Positions 1-4,787 of a stretch of 5,205 nucleotides of DNA are shown one piece after another. The position numbers and the translations under genes were made by a program. The stretch spans positions 1 to 5,205 of the forward strand of contig DATEDX010000118.1 in the NCBI GenBank assembly GCA_035281425.1, written 5' to 3'. This stretch comes from JAICND01 sp035281425 (lineage in GTDB: Bacteria; Actinomycetota; Acidimicrobiia; Spongiisociales; ZC4RG35). Within the stretch, counting starts at the first letter, position 1. Each line of letters begins with the position of its first letter. A model generated the notes under the pieces. That model did no database searches. It was given only the letters and a program-made list of their open reading frames with translations, and had not been told where the DNA came from.

Positions 1-6
1 AGGGAT

Positions 7-146
7 GACGGAAGACGGAAGACGGAAGACGGAAGACGGAAGACGGAAGACGGAAGACGGAAGACGGAAGACGGAAGACGGAAGACGTGAGACGTGAGAC
101 GTGAGACGTGAGACGTGAGACGTGAGAAGGATGACGCGAGACTGGA
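7..146. repeat. Heptanucleotide tandem repeat array in two unit blocks
   Basis: Eleven perfect copies of GACGGAA (7-83) are followed without interruption by six perfect copies of GACGTGA (84-125). After GAAGGAT come two degenerate units, GACGCGA (133-139) and GACTGGA (140-146). The 8-mer GGATGACG flanks the array at 3-10 and 129-136. The array ends at the stop codon (148-150) of the minus-strand coiled-coil gene, so it lies just 3' of that gene. The plus strand is purine-rich. The unit is not a multiple of three and no convincing gene reads through it. The array begins almost at the window edge and could extend further left. It resembles in kind the heptameric short tandem repeats known from cyanobacteria. 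Its function is unknown, and replication slippage is the likely way it grows. Confidence 0.96.
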
Positions 147-147
147 C

Positions 148-903
148 TCAGGGCCCGTCGAGTTGCTCTTGCAGTCGTCTCACCCGATCGGCTGCCTGCT
201 CGGCTCGCTGTCGCGCGCTGGCCGCGGCCCGGGCGAGATTTTTGGCCACTCGTTCGGCCTCGCTGGCTTGACGCTCCAACTCTTTAGCTTCCGACACTTT
301 CGCCTCCAAGTCGGCTCGGGCTTCTTCCAGACGGTGGCGCTGCTGTTCCGTTCGCTTCGTCGCCTGCTTCGGCGCCTTGGCCGGCCTGGTCTCGGAGGCG
401 GGAGCAAGCCCGGCGAGGACATCGAAACCCGCCGGCTCCAAGTCTTCGGTTAGCCGTCCAGCCCGTAGCTGCTGGCGCCCTTCCTCAGTGGCGGCACCGG
501 CCCGGAGGGTGGCCACCGCCCTCTCCGCCACCGCTGCCGAAGCTGAAGGTGCCACCTGCTTCACCGCCGTCCGTAGCCGGCGAAGGCTTTCGGCCTCTTC
601 CCGCCGGCTGGCGTCGAAGGCTGCTCGCTGCTTTCCGGTCACCGTGTCCCGCTGCGCCTGCTCAAGAGATTCCCCAGCTTTGATGAGGCGGCGAACCTCC
701 ACCTCGTGGCGGCGGATCAATTGGTTGACGATCCAAGCCGAGATCGACGGCTTCTTGAGAGAAGCCACTGCGGCCGCTTCCTCCGCCTCCCCCTCCTGAC
801 GGAGCCGCGAGGCGAGATCGTTGCGCGCTTTGACGAAGTCCTCCAAAGGACCTGAGTAGATGCGGTCGAGGTCGGCTTCCTTCTTGGAATTGGGCGGCAC
901 CAC
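148..903 (-). CDS. Coiled-coil protein of unknown function (actinobacterial type)
   Basis: The product has 251 residues from the GTG at 903. The N-terminal part carries a DLDRIYSGPLEDFVKARNDL motif (residues 11-30) and KKPSISAWIVNQL (50-62), patterns I associate with an uncharacterised actinobacterial family. Residues 63-150 are charged and helical. After a Pro/Ala-rich linker (about 165-180), residues 183-248 are rich in Glu, Arg, Ala and Leu and look like a coiled coil. There is no signal peptide or membrane segment, so a cytoplasmic protein is likely. It is the last gene of a three-gene minus-strand cluster, 43 nt after its neighbour. The start is doubtful. The GTG has no good ribosome site, while an ATG at 920 has GAGGGG five bases upstream but is one base out of frame. 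The function is not recognised, although the reading frame is well supported. Confidence 0.82.
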   Translation of the reverse strand: MVPPNSKKEADLDRIYSGPLEDFVKARNDLASRLRQEGEAEEAAAVASLKKPSISAWIVNQLIRRHEVEVRRLIKAGESLEQAQRDTVTGKQRAAFDASRREEAESLRRLRTAVKQVAPSASAAVAERAVATLRAGAATEEGRQQLRAGRLTEDLEPAGFDVLAGLAPASETRPAKAPKQATKRTEQQRHRLEEARADLEAKVSEAKELERQASEAERVAKNLARAAASARQRAEQAADRVRRLQEQLDGP

Positions 904-925
904 CGCAACGCTAGAGCCATGTCGT

Positions 926-931
926 CCCCTC
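926..931 (-). promoter_or_regulatory. Ribosome binding site pointing to an out-of-frame ATG
   Basis: On the minus strand GAGGGG (931-926) lies five bases before an ATG at 920-918, which is ideal Shine-Dalgarno geometry. Reading from this ATG gives the wrong frame for the coiled-coil protein, whose frame opens at the GTG of 903. The 17-base offset means one extra base between 920 and 903 would join the good start to the conserved frame, giving an N-terminus beginning Met-Ala-Leu-Ala. Confidence 0.45.
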
Positions 932-946
932 GGCAGGGGACAACCC

Positions 947-1309
947 TCACGCCTCTTGGCTGCGCCGGCGGCGAATCTCCCCCAACTCGTTCAGTGCTTG
1001 TCGCGCCCAGCGGGCGACCGGACGGGTCGTTTCTTGAGCCAGTTGGGCCAGGGCCGCTTCGGCTTCGGGTCCGCCGATGCTTTGCAGGACCGTAACCAGC
1101 TCTGGTGCCTCGGCGCCCGCGTCCAGAGCTTCTAGCGTGAGGCGCCGGCCTCGATCGCCGCCTTTCACCAGGAACATTCCCGCCAGGGTCTTGGCGTCCT
1201 CGTCCCCATCGATCAAGATCTGGATCAACCGGTTTCCGAGAGCCTTCGATCCGCTGAGAAGCCAGGCGGCGCCCGTCGCCATCGTCTGACCGGAGCGCAG
1301 CACACCCAC
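947..1309 (-). CDS. Small HEAT-like helical repeat protein
   Basis: The product has 120 residues from a GTG at 1309. The body is made of paired amphipathic helices typical of HEAT/PBS-lyase repeats: residues 24-50 (ALGNRLIQILIDGDEDAKTL and on), 55-80, and 81-109 (EAALAQLAQETTRPVARWAR). Such proteins are usually binding scaffolds without catalytic activity, and the partner is unknown. The C-terminus is basic (EIRRRRSQEA). The gene lies 24 nt after the hydrolase-like gene, whose N-terminus also looks helical-repeat-like, and 43 nt before the coiled-coil gene, so all three are probably co-transcribed. The start is uncertain: GTG at 1303 or ATG at 1282 are alternatives, and no strong ribosome site is visible. 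The reading frame is supported by repeat-like composition rather than by a recognised named family. Confidence 0.72.
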   Translation of the reverse strand: MGVLRSGQTMATGAAWLLSGSKALGNRLIQILIDGDEDAKTLAGMFLVKGGDRGRRLTLEALDAGAEAPELVTVLQSIGGPEAEAALAQLAQETTRPVARWARQALNELGEIRRRRSQEA

Positions 1310-1333
1310 CCATCAACTCTACCGAGGGCGAAC

Positions 1334-2437
1334 TCAGAGGTGGCTGGCCAAGTCGTGCCGTCGCCAGTATTCGGGCTCGTGGGGAGCGGAGTGGCGGAAC
1401 CATCCGTGGACGTGTTCTTGTACCTGACCCCCCAAGCCGGGGGTAAGCGATTGGGCACCGCCATCGACAATGATCACCAGGTCGAGCCGCACCCGAAAGG
1501 AGATCACCCGATTGACCCGGTTCAGGTCCGGAAGCCAATCAGTGTGGACCGGCCAGGCGAGCATTACCAAGCGATCGAGACTGAGCCCGCTTTGAGTGGC
1601 GAGATTGGCGACGGTGACCCCATGGCTGTGAGCGAAGAAATCGGGACGGGTCAGATTCTGAGCGGCCAGCCAGGTGGTCAGCTGATCGGCGGCCAGCAGG
1701 CGGCCCTCATGGGAGTAGACACCCGACCATCGGAAGCTTTCGGTGTGCATGGGAAGGGATGGCTGGAGCTGGTCGAGGAAGGTGTAGAAGTCGCCCCCGG
1801 GACGCCACCACTGGGCGTTGGCGGCAAAGGTCCCGTGGGAGAGCACCGCCGTGCTCGACGGGTCCTCACGCCGCTTGGTAGGAGCAGGTTTGGTAACCAG
1901 CCGGGCCAGCCGGGGATTCTGCGGCGCCACTTTGGCCAGGGCGGTGCGAGCAATGTCGCGCGTGTTCTCTTCCCGAGCGCTGGCCGACTCCTGGAGGACC
2001 GAGAACACCTCCGGGCGGGGCCCGGTGGTATCGAGGGCAGCGGCTGCCGAGGCGGTGCGAATGAGACGATCGGGGCTGTGCAAGCCAGCTTCAATCAGGG
2101 CCGCCGCCATCTCCGGCGCGGGATCGTCGTAGAGCCGGTGGGCCACACGGGATGCTTCTTCCGGGGGAATCATGCCCACTTCGCCCTTGACGTATTCCGA
2201 CGTATCGACCCGGAGCGGCCCGGCAGCCTCGGCGACATCGACCCTCCCCTTGCGATGAAGTCGGCTGACCGGGGGTAAGGGAAACTCCTCATGGGTTTCG
2301 ATCCGCTCCGGCTCTCCCGCCACCGCCGCCCCGACCGACAGAATCAGGGCAGCCTGTGACAGACGGGCGTCGGCCGAATGGCGGTCGAATGCCTCCGGAC
2401 CCGGCACCGGTTCGACTTCAGTCTTGCGGGCTGCCAT
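1334..2437 (-). CDS. Alpha/beta-hydrolase-like protein with helical-repeat N-terminus
   Basis: The product has 367 residues from an ATG at 2437, preceded by a strong ribosome site. Residues about 90-175 are Ala/Glu/Arg-rich helices resembling HEAT repeats. The C-terminal half looks like an alpha/beta hydrolase. It has an oxyanion-region motif LSHGTFA (199-205) and a nucleophile elbow AHSHG (269-273) with Ser271 as the probable nucleophile. An Asp at 319 or 325 sits in a hydrophobic strand, and a His-rich tail HSAPHEPEYW (349-358) could supply the catalytic His. The elbow departs from GxSxG by having Ala first, which some lipase-like families tolerate. The substrate is unknown; an esterase or lipase-like activity is inferred. 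There is no signal peptide. It is the first gene of the minus-strand cluster and diverges from the AhpD-like gene across 83 nt. Confidence 0.83.
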   Translation of the reverse strand: MAARKTEVEPVPGPEAFDRHSADARLSQAALILSVGAAVAGEPERIETHEEFPLPPVSRLHRKGRVDVAEAAGPLRVDTSEYVKGEVGMIPPEEASRVAHRLYDDPAPEMAAALIEAGLHSPDRLIRTASAAAALDTTGPRPEVFSVLQESASAREENTRDIARTALAKVAPQNPRLARLVTKPAPTKRREDPSSTAVLSHGTFAANAQWWRPGGDFYTFLDQLQPSLPMHTESFRWSGVYSHEGRLLAADQLTTWLAAQNLTRPDFFAHSHGVTVANLATQSGLSLDRLVMLAWPVHTDWLPDLNRVNRVISFRVRLDLVIIVDGGAQSLTPGLGGQVQEHVHGWFRHSAPHEPEYWRRHDLASHL

Positions 2438-2441
2438 CCCC

Positions 2442-2447
2442 TCCTCC
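2442..2447 (-). promoter_or_regulatory. Strong ribosome binding site of the hydrolase-like gene
   Basis: On the minus strand the sequence before the ATG (2437-2435) is GGAGGAGGGG, containing the full AGGAGG core four to five bases from the start codon. It fixes the start of the hydrolase-like gene and is the best Shine-Dalgarno sequence in the window. Confidence 0.75.
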
Positions 2448-2510
2448 GCTGATCAGATCTCGCTGTCGGCTACCACTGGGCCCTCCGGTTGTGCCACCAT
2501 AGGCCGCCCC

Positions 2511-2515
2511 AGGGA
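2511..2515 (+). promoter_or_regulatory. Ribosome binding site of the AhpD-like gene
   Basis: AGGGA lies five bases before the ATG at 2521 and supports this start. The next residues (PRIPYANLD) match the usual N-terminus of this family. No clear -35/-10 pair could be assigned in the divergent gap 2438-2520. Confidence 0.55.
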
Positions 2516-2520
2516 CACGC

Positions 2521-3117
2521 ATGCCGAGAATCCCCTACGCCAACTTGGATGGCCTCGATCCGGCCGATCGGGAGATCGTCGAATACGGCCGACTTCACAG
2601 TACGCCTCGCCCCGAGAGCCAGGCGATCAGAGCTCACGTGCCGGCGGTGCTTCACGCTTTCACCAACGCCTGGCGGACCTCTTTCCTCGAAGGGGTGGTC
2701 GATCACAAGATCAAGGAGCTATGCCGGGTCTACGTCTCGCAGTCAATCGCCTGTGACTACTGAGGGGTGCAGCGGTCCGTCCAGGCTGGACGGCAAGGCC
2801 TCCGGGAGGAGGATTATGACGAGCTGCTGCTCTTCGAAGACTCCAATCGCTTCTCCGAAAAGGAGAAGACCGCCCTCCGTTATGCCAGTGCCATCATCTG
2901 GGATGCGGCGATCGCCGACGACGCCCTCTGGGAGCAGCTCCATCACCATTTCAGCGAGCCGGAGCTGGTCGAGCTGGGCTTCTTCATCGCCTTGACCAGC
3001 GGTCAGCAGCGATGGCTCAAGACCCTCGATATTGGCCACCGCCAGGTCTTGGGTGACACCGACGTTGGCCTCGCTCCCCGGTCTGCAGGAACGACTAGCA
3101 CAGGGAAAGCCCGCTGA
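2521..3117 (+). CDS. Candidate selenoprotein: carboxymuconolactone decarboxylase/AhpD-like protein with CxxU motif
   Basis: Reading the TGA at 2761-2763 as selenocysteine gives 198 residues with U at position 81. Residues 1-80 (start PRIPYANLDGLDP, then PESQAIRAHVPAV at 31-43 and IKELCRVYVSQSI at 64-76) and 82-198 (GVQRSVQAGRQGL, then HFSEPELVELGFFIALTSG near 125-143 and QQRWLK after it) are in the same frame. Together they form one continuous carboxymuconolactone decarboxylase-family protein. The motif C78-D-Y-U81 replaces the family's C-x-Y-C. Glu66 sits 12 residues before C78, as Glu118 does before Cys130 in mycobacterial AhpD, where the second Cys (133) is the nucleophile. AhpD proteins act as disulfide/peroxide redox partners in the cytoplasm; a similar thiol-redox role is inferred here. 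A SECIS-like hairpin follows the TGA. Alternatives are a nonsense mutation, a sequencing error, or a split gene restarting at GTG 2767. Standard annotation would give 2521-2763 and 2767-3117. Confidence 0.8.
2761..2803 (+). promoter_or_regulatory. Bacterial SECIS-like element after the in-frame TGA
   Basis: Six perfect pairs join CCGTCC (2777-2782) to GGACGG (2788-2793) around loop AGGCT. An extra A-T pair (2783-2787) would leave loop GGC. Counting the U of UGA as 1, the loop starts at base 23 and has G at 24 and 25; in E. coli fdhF the AGGUCU loop starts at 21, with G23 and U24 contacting SelB. Nineteen bases separate UGA and loop, within the range used for bacterial SECIS prediction. A lower stem is possible between GAGG (2762-2765) and CCTC (2799-2802), enclosing the UGA. 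T2776 just below the upper stem is unpaired. The bulged U of fdhF inside the stem is absent, which is a weakness. The hairpin was found by eye, without a folding calculation. Confidence 0.68.
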
Positions 3118-3202
3118 GGCGTCCGGGCGGAGCTCCGATCGGTTCTTCGAATCCCAGCCCAGAGCCCAAGTACCAGCGAGAAAGCGCCCCAACAGTCCAA
3201 AG

Positions 3203-3232
3203 GTGGTGGCGGCAGGAGCCTGGCGCCACCGT
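3203..3232. terminator. Strong hairpin between convergent genes, probable bidirectional terminator
   Basis: GGTGGCG (3205-3211) pairs perfectly with CGCCACC (3224-3230). After a G/G mismatch (3212/3223), CAGG (3213-3216) pairs with CCTG (3219-3222) around a tiny AG loop. GT wobbles could lengthen the base. It lies 85 nt after the AhpD-like stop and just before the stop of the convergent DUF1801 gene at 3238, so it could end transcription from both sides. There is no clear U-tract; high-GC actinobacterial terminators often lack one. Confidence 0.55.
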
Positions 3233-3237
3233 TACGT

Positions 3238-3591
3238 CTATCCGTCCTTCCAGTCACACCAGGCGCGAAGAATGGCCGTGAGTTCGTCCTTTCGGGCTTC
3301 GACCTCGGCGGCATCAGCGAAACGCATCACTCGGGCGGTTTCACCTTCCCCCTCCAGACCGGGCCAGTCGCCGGGAAGGTGAGCGCCGGTATGGAAGAGC
3401 AGACTCACGAACTTCTTGGCCGGGTTGAAGCTGAAGATGTTGCCCCGATAGGAGAAAGTCGGGGTGCTCCACTTGATCGACTCGGTGATGCGATCGTCGG
3501 CGGCGAGGGTTACCTCCCGCACCTTCTGCATCGCCTCCTCCATCGGGTGCTGCTTCTTTCCGAACCAGGCGTCAACATCAGGGTTTTTCAT
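3238..3591 (-). CDS. DUF1801 (YdhG-like) domain protein
   Basis: The product has 117 residues from ATG 3591. The family signature spans residues 33-74: DRITESIKWSTPTFSYRGN, then FSFNPAKKFVSLLFHTGAHL. This is the core of DUF1801, a small cytoplasmic domain with a fold related to YdhG and frataxin-like proteins. It has no established enzymatic role. The tail (FADAAEVEARKDELTAILRAW) is the usual closing helix. An upstream in-frame start at 3681 would add 30 residues overlapping the membrane-protein gene. ATG 3591 is preferred because MKNPDVDAWF is a natural start and AAGAGG lies five bases before it. The gene follows the membrane-protein gene by 17 nt, indicating co-transcription. Confidence 0.87.
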   Translation of the reverse strand: MKNPDVDAWFGKKQHPMEEAMQKVREVTLAADDRITESIKWSTPTFSYRGNIFSFNPAKKFVSLLFHTGAHLPGDWPGLEGEGETARVMRFADAAEVEARKDELTAILRAWCDWKDG

Positions 3592-3608
3592 CTTGACCTC
3601 TTGGGCTG

Positions 3609-4049
3609 CTAGAGCTTGGCAATCATCGCATACACCGTCACGAGGAGGATGCCGAGGTCGACGGACGACACTCGCCGCCACGACTTCAAGGCAATGACGG
3701 GGTCGGTACCGTCGCCTTTGACTGCGGCCAGGAATCGCTGGTCGGTGCGATTACCGATCAGCGACTGCCATATGCCTGAGAGAACGAAGGCGGCGATCCC
3801 TATCAGCACGAATGTGTCTGTCCACCCGTAGGCGTCGGAAGTCAGGACCAGAGCAATACCGGACAACAGCACCAGGCCGCTGACCGACCCGAAATAAAAC
3901 GACGCCTTCTGACCGATGGCGGCCAACGAGTCAGCCGCGCTGGCCGGTGCCCCCCGGGTGATGCGGGTGTAGACGTATTGGGCGAAGATCCCGGCGCCAA
4001 TCCATCCGGCGGCACCGACGATGTGCAAGAGCAGCAGCAGGTTCCTCAC
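3609..4049 (-). CDS. Four-helix integral membrane protein, DUF2269-like
   Basis: The product has 146 residues from a GTG at 4049. Four hydrophobic segments are visible: residues about 4-26, 54-71, 78-98 and 128-145, with a basic loop near 123-126 (SWRR). The first helix carries LHIVGAAGWIGAG, with His9 and Trp16 spaced as in DUF2269-type predicted membrane proteins. Some members of that group are thought to be heme- or respiration-related, but no function can be assigned here. A purine-rich AAAGAGAAG precedes the GTG. TATACC at 4072-4067 on the minus strand is a possible -10 box, without a matching -35. It lies 104 nt after the F420-enzyme gene and 17 nt before the DUF1801 gene, so it probably heads a two-gene unit with the latter. 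The family name is a recall-based suggestion; the membrane topology is the firmer part. Confidence 0.84.
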   Translation of the reverse strand: MRNLLLLLHIVGAAGWIGAGIFAQYVYTRITRGAPASAADSLAAIGQKASFYFGSVSGLVLLSGIALVLTSDAYGWTDTFVLIGIAAFVLSGIWQSLIGNRTDQRFLAAVKGDGTDPVIALKSWRRVSSVDLGILLVTVYAMIAKL

Positions 4050-4153
4050 GTACTTCTCTTTCTATGGGTATACGTGGTTGGCATCAGTTTGACCGCGGAG
4101 CCGATTCCGTGCCCGCCGAGGTCGCCTGTGTCGAGGATGACCCGGGCTTTGGC

Positions 4154-4588
4154 CTAGTGACGCTGGCCGGGCTCAGGCTGCAGGAAGACGAGGGGGATCG
4201 AGCGTTCGGTGCGAGCCTGATACTCCTGATAGGCGGAGTAAGCCTCCACCACCTTCGGCCACCAGATGGCACGTTCTGCATGATCGGCCAGTTTGGCCGT
4301 CATCGACAGCCGGCCGCCTCCGATCTGCACCGTGACTTTCGGGTTCTCAACCAAGTTGAGATACCAGTCGGGGTGGTGAGGCCGGCCACCGTAGGAGGCA
4401 ATCAGCAACAGCCGATCTCCATCCCGGAGGTAGAGAAGCGGCACCTCGTGCTGGCGTCCAGTCCGCCGCCCTTCGGTGGAGAGGAGGAGCATGTCGTTCT
4501 CGACTAACCGCTGACCCACCCAACCCCTGCTAAGCCGAAAGAGGCGTCGGTGAATCTGGGATAGCCGCCGGACGGTGGAGTCGCGCAT
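4154..4588 (-). CDS. Ddn/DUF385-family F420-dependent oxidoreductase (nitroreductase-type)
   Basis: The product has 144 residues. The family signature is clear: LLLSTEGRRTGRQHEVPLLY (34-53) contains the TxGRxTG-type cofactor-binding segment, followed by ASYGGRPHHPDWYLNL (64-79) and NPKVTVQIGG (82-91). The C-terminal AYQEYQARTERSIPLVFL (119-136) supplies conserved tyrosines and the final strand. Members bind coenzyme F420 in a split beta-barrel and transfer hydride to quinones, nitroimidazoles or other acceptors. The physiological substrate here is unknown. The N-terminus has a basic amphipathic helix (residues 4-20), as in membrane-associated quinone reductases. F420 use fits an actinobacterial host. 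No ribosome site precedes the ATG; a -10-like TACCAT lies seven bases upstream, so a leaderless mRNA is possible. Confidence 0.9.
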   Translation of the reverse strand: MRDSTVRRLSQIHRRLFRLSRGWVGQRLVENDMLLLSTEGRRTGRQHEVPLLYLRDGDRLLLIASYGGRPHHPDWYLNLVENPKVTVQIGGGRLSMTAKLADHAERAIWWPKVVEAYSAYQEYQARTERSIPLVFLQPEPGQRH

Positions 4589-4595
4589 CAGCGAA

Positions 4596-4601
4596 ATGGT
4601 A
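4596..4601 (-). promoter_or_regulatory. Possible -10 box for a leaderless transcript
   Basis: On the minus strand TACCAT fits the TAnnnT -10 pattern and ends seven bases before the ATG at 4588, the spacing expected if transcription starts at or next to the start codon. No Shine-Dalgarno sequence is present, which agrees. No convincing -35 element was seen, so this remains tentative. Confidence 0.3.
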
Positions 4602-4774
4602 TTGGAGGCATAAGAGGTGGCAGGCGACCAGGTTCAACCGGTGGGGTGAATGTCCTAAGGCCAGCACACACTGTTAAGAGCGCTCGAATGCCGGCTCGCC
4701 GGGGCCAGGAAAAATTCTCTGACAAGGGTCTGGAATATGTCACAGCCTCTCCGTATGCTGAACACATGTTCGAT
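4602..4774. other. Divergent intergenic region
   Basis: This stretch between the F420-enzyme gene (leftward) and the DUF222 gene (rightward) must hold the promoters of both. Visible elements are an odd-centred palindrome GGTTCAACC (4631-4639) and a short CCGGC-TC-GCCGG inverted repeat (4691-4702). CTGACA at 4719-4724 could be a -35-like hexamer for the rightward gene, but no well-spaced -10 follows it. No RNA gene or ORF of note is seen. Confidence 0.35.
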
Positions 4775-4782
4775 AGGGGAAG
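4775..4782 (+). promoter_or_regulatory. Ribosome binding site of the DUF222 gene
   Basis: AGGGGAAG lies five bases before the ATG at 4788. It favours this start over the in-frame ATGs at 4755 and 4737, which would lengthen the protein by 11 or 17 residues. AAGGG at 4724-4728, eight bases before 4737, is a weaker alternative. Confidence 0.55.
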
Positions 4783-4787
4783 TTGGG

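Noticed and set aside
7..125. CRISPR-like array
   Set aside because: The units are 7 bp and directly abutting, with no spacers; this is a simple tandem repeat.
115..453. Plus-strand ORF starting inside the heptamer array
   Set aside because: It is antisense to the coiled-coil gene, begins in the repeat, and shows no family features.
717..1538. 273-codon minus-strand ORF overlapping three genes
   Set aside because: It overlaps the ends of the hydrolase-like, HEAT-like and coiled-coil genes in another frame. The translation is Arg/Pro/Ser-rich, typical of an out-of-frame reading of high-GC DNA.
1340..2278. Long 312-codon plus-strand ORF opposite the hydrolase-like gene
   Set aside because: It is a GC-driven antisense shadow: its composition is low-complexity with no recognisable motif, and the minus-strand frame has a strong ribosome site and hydrolase motifs.
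2521..2763. Stand-alone 80-residue protein, with a second gene restarting at GTG 2767
   Set aside because: Both pieces are in the same frame and match adjacent parts of a single family. The break falls inside the catalytic motif and the restart would lack the active site. The hairpin after the TGA makes Sec recoding the better explanation, although a nonsense mutation is not formally excluded.
3592..3681. N-terminal 30-residue extension of the DUF1801 protein
   Set aside because: The extension overlaps the end of the membrane-protein gene and has no family-like sequence; the internal ATG at 3591 has a proper ribosome site.
4064..4507. 147-codon plus-strand ORF opposite the F420-enzyme gene
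   Set aside because: The minus-strand frame carries an unmistakable family signature; this frame is its antisense shadow.
4691..4702. CCGGC-TC-GCCGG inverted repeat as a terminator or RNA element
   Set aside because: The two-base loop is too small for a stable hairpin, there is no U-tract, and it lies between divergent genes where no terminator is expected. It could be a protein-binding site, but nothing supports that.
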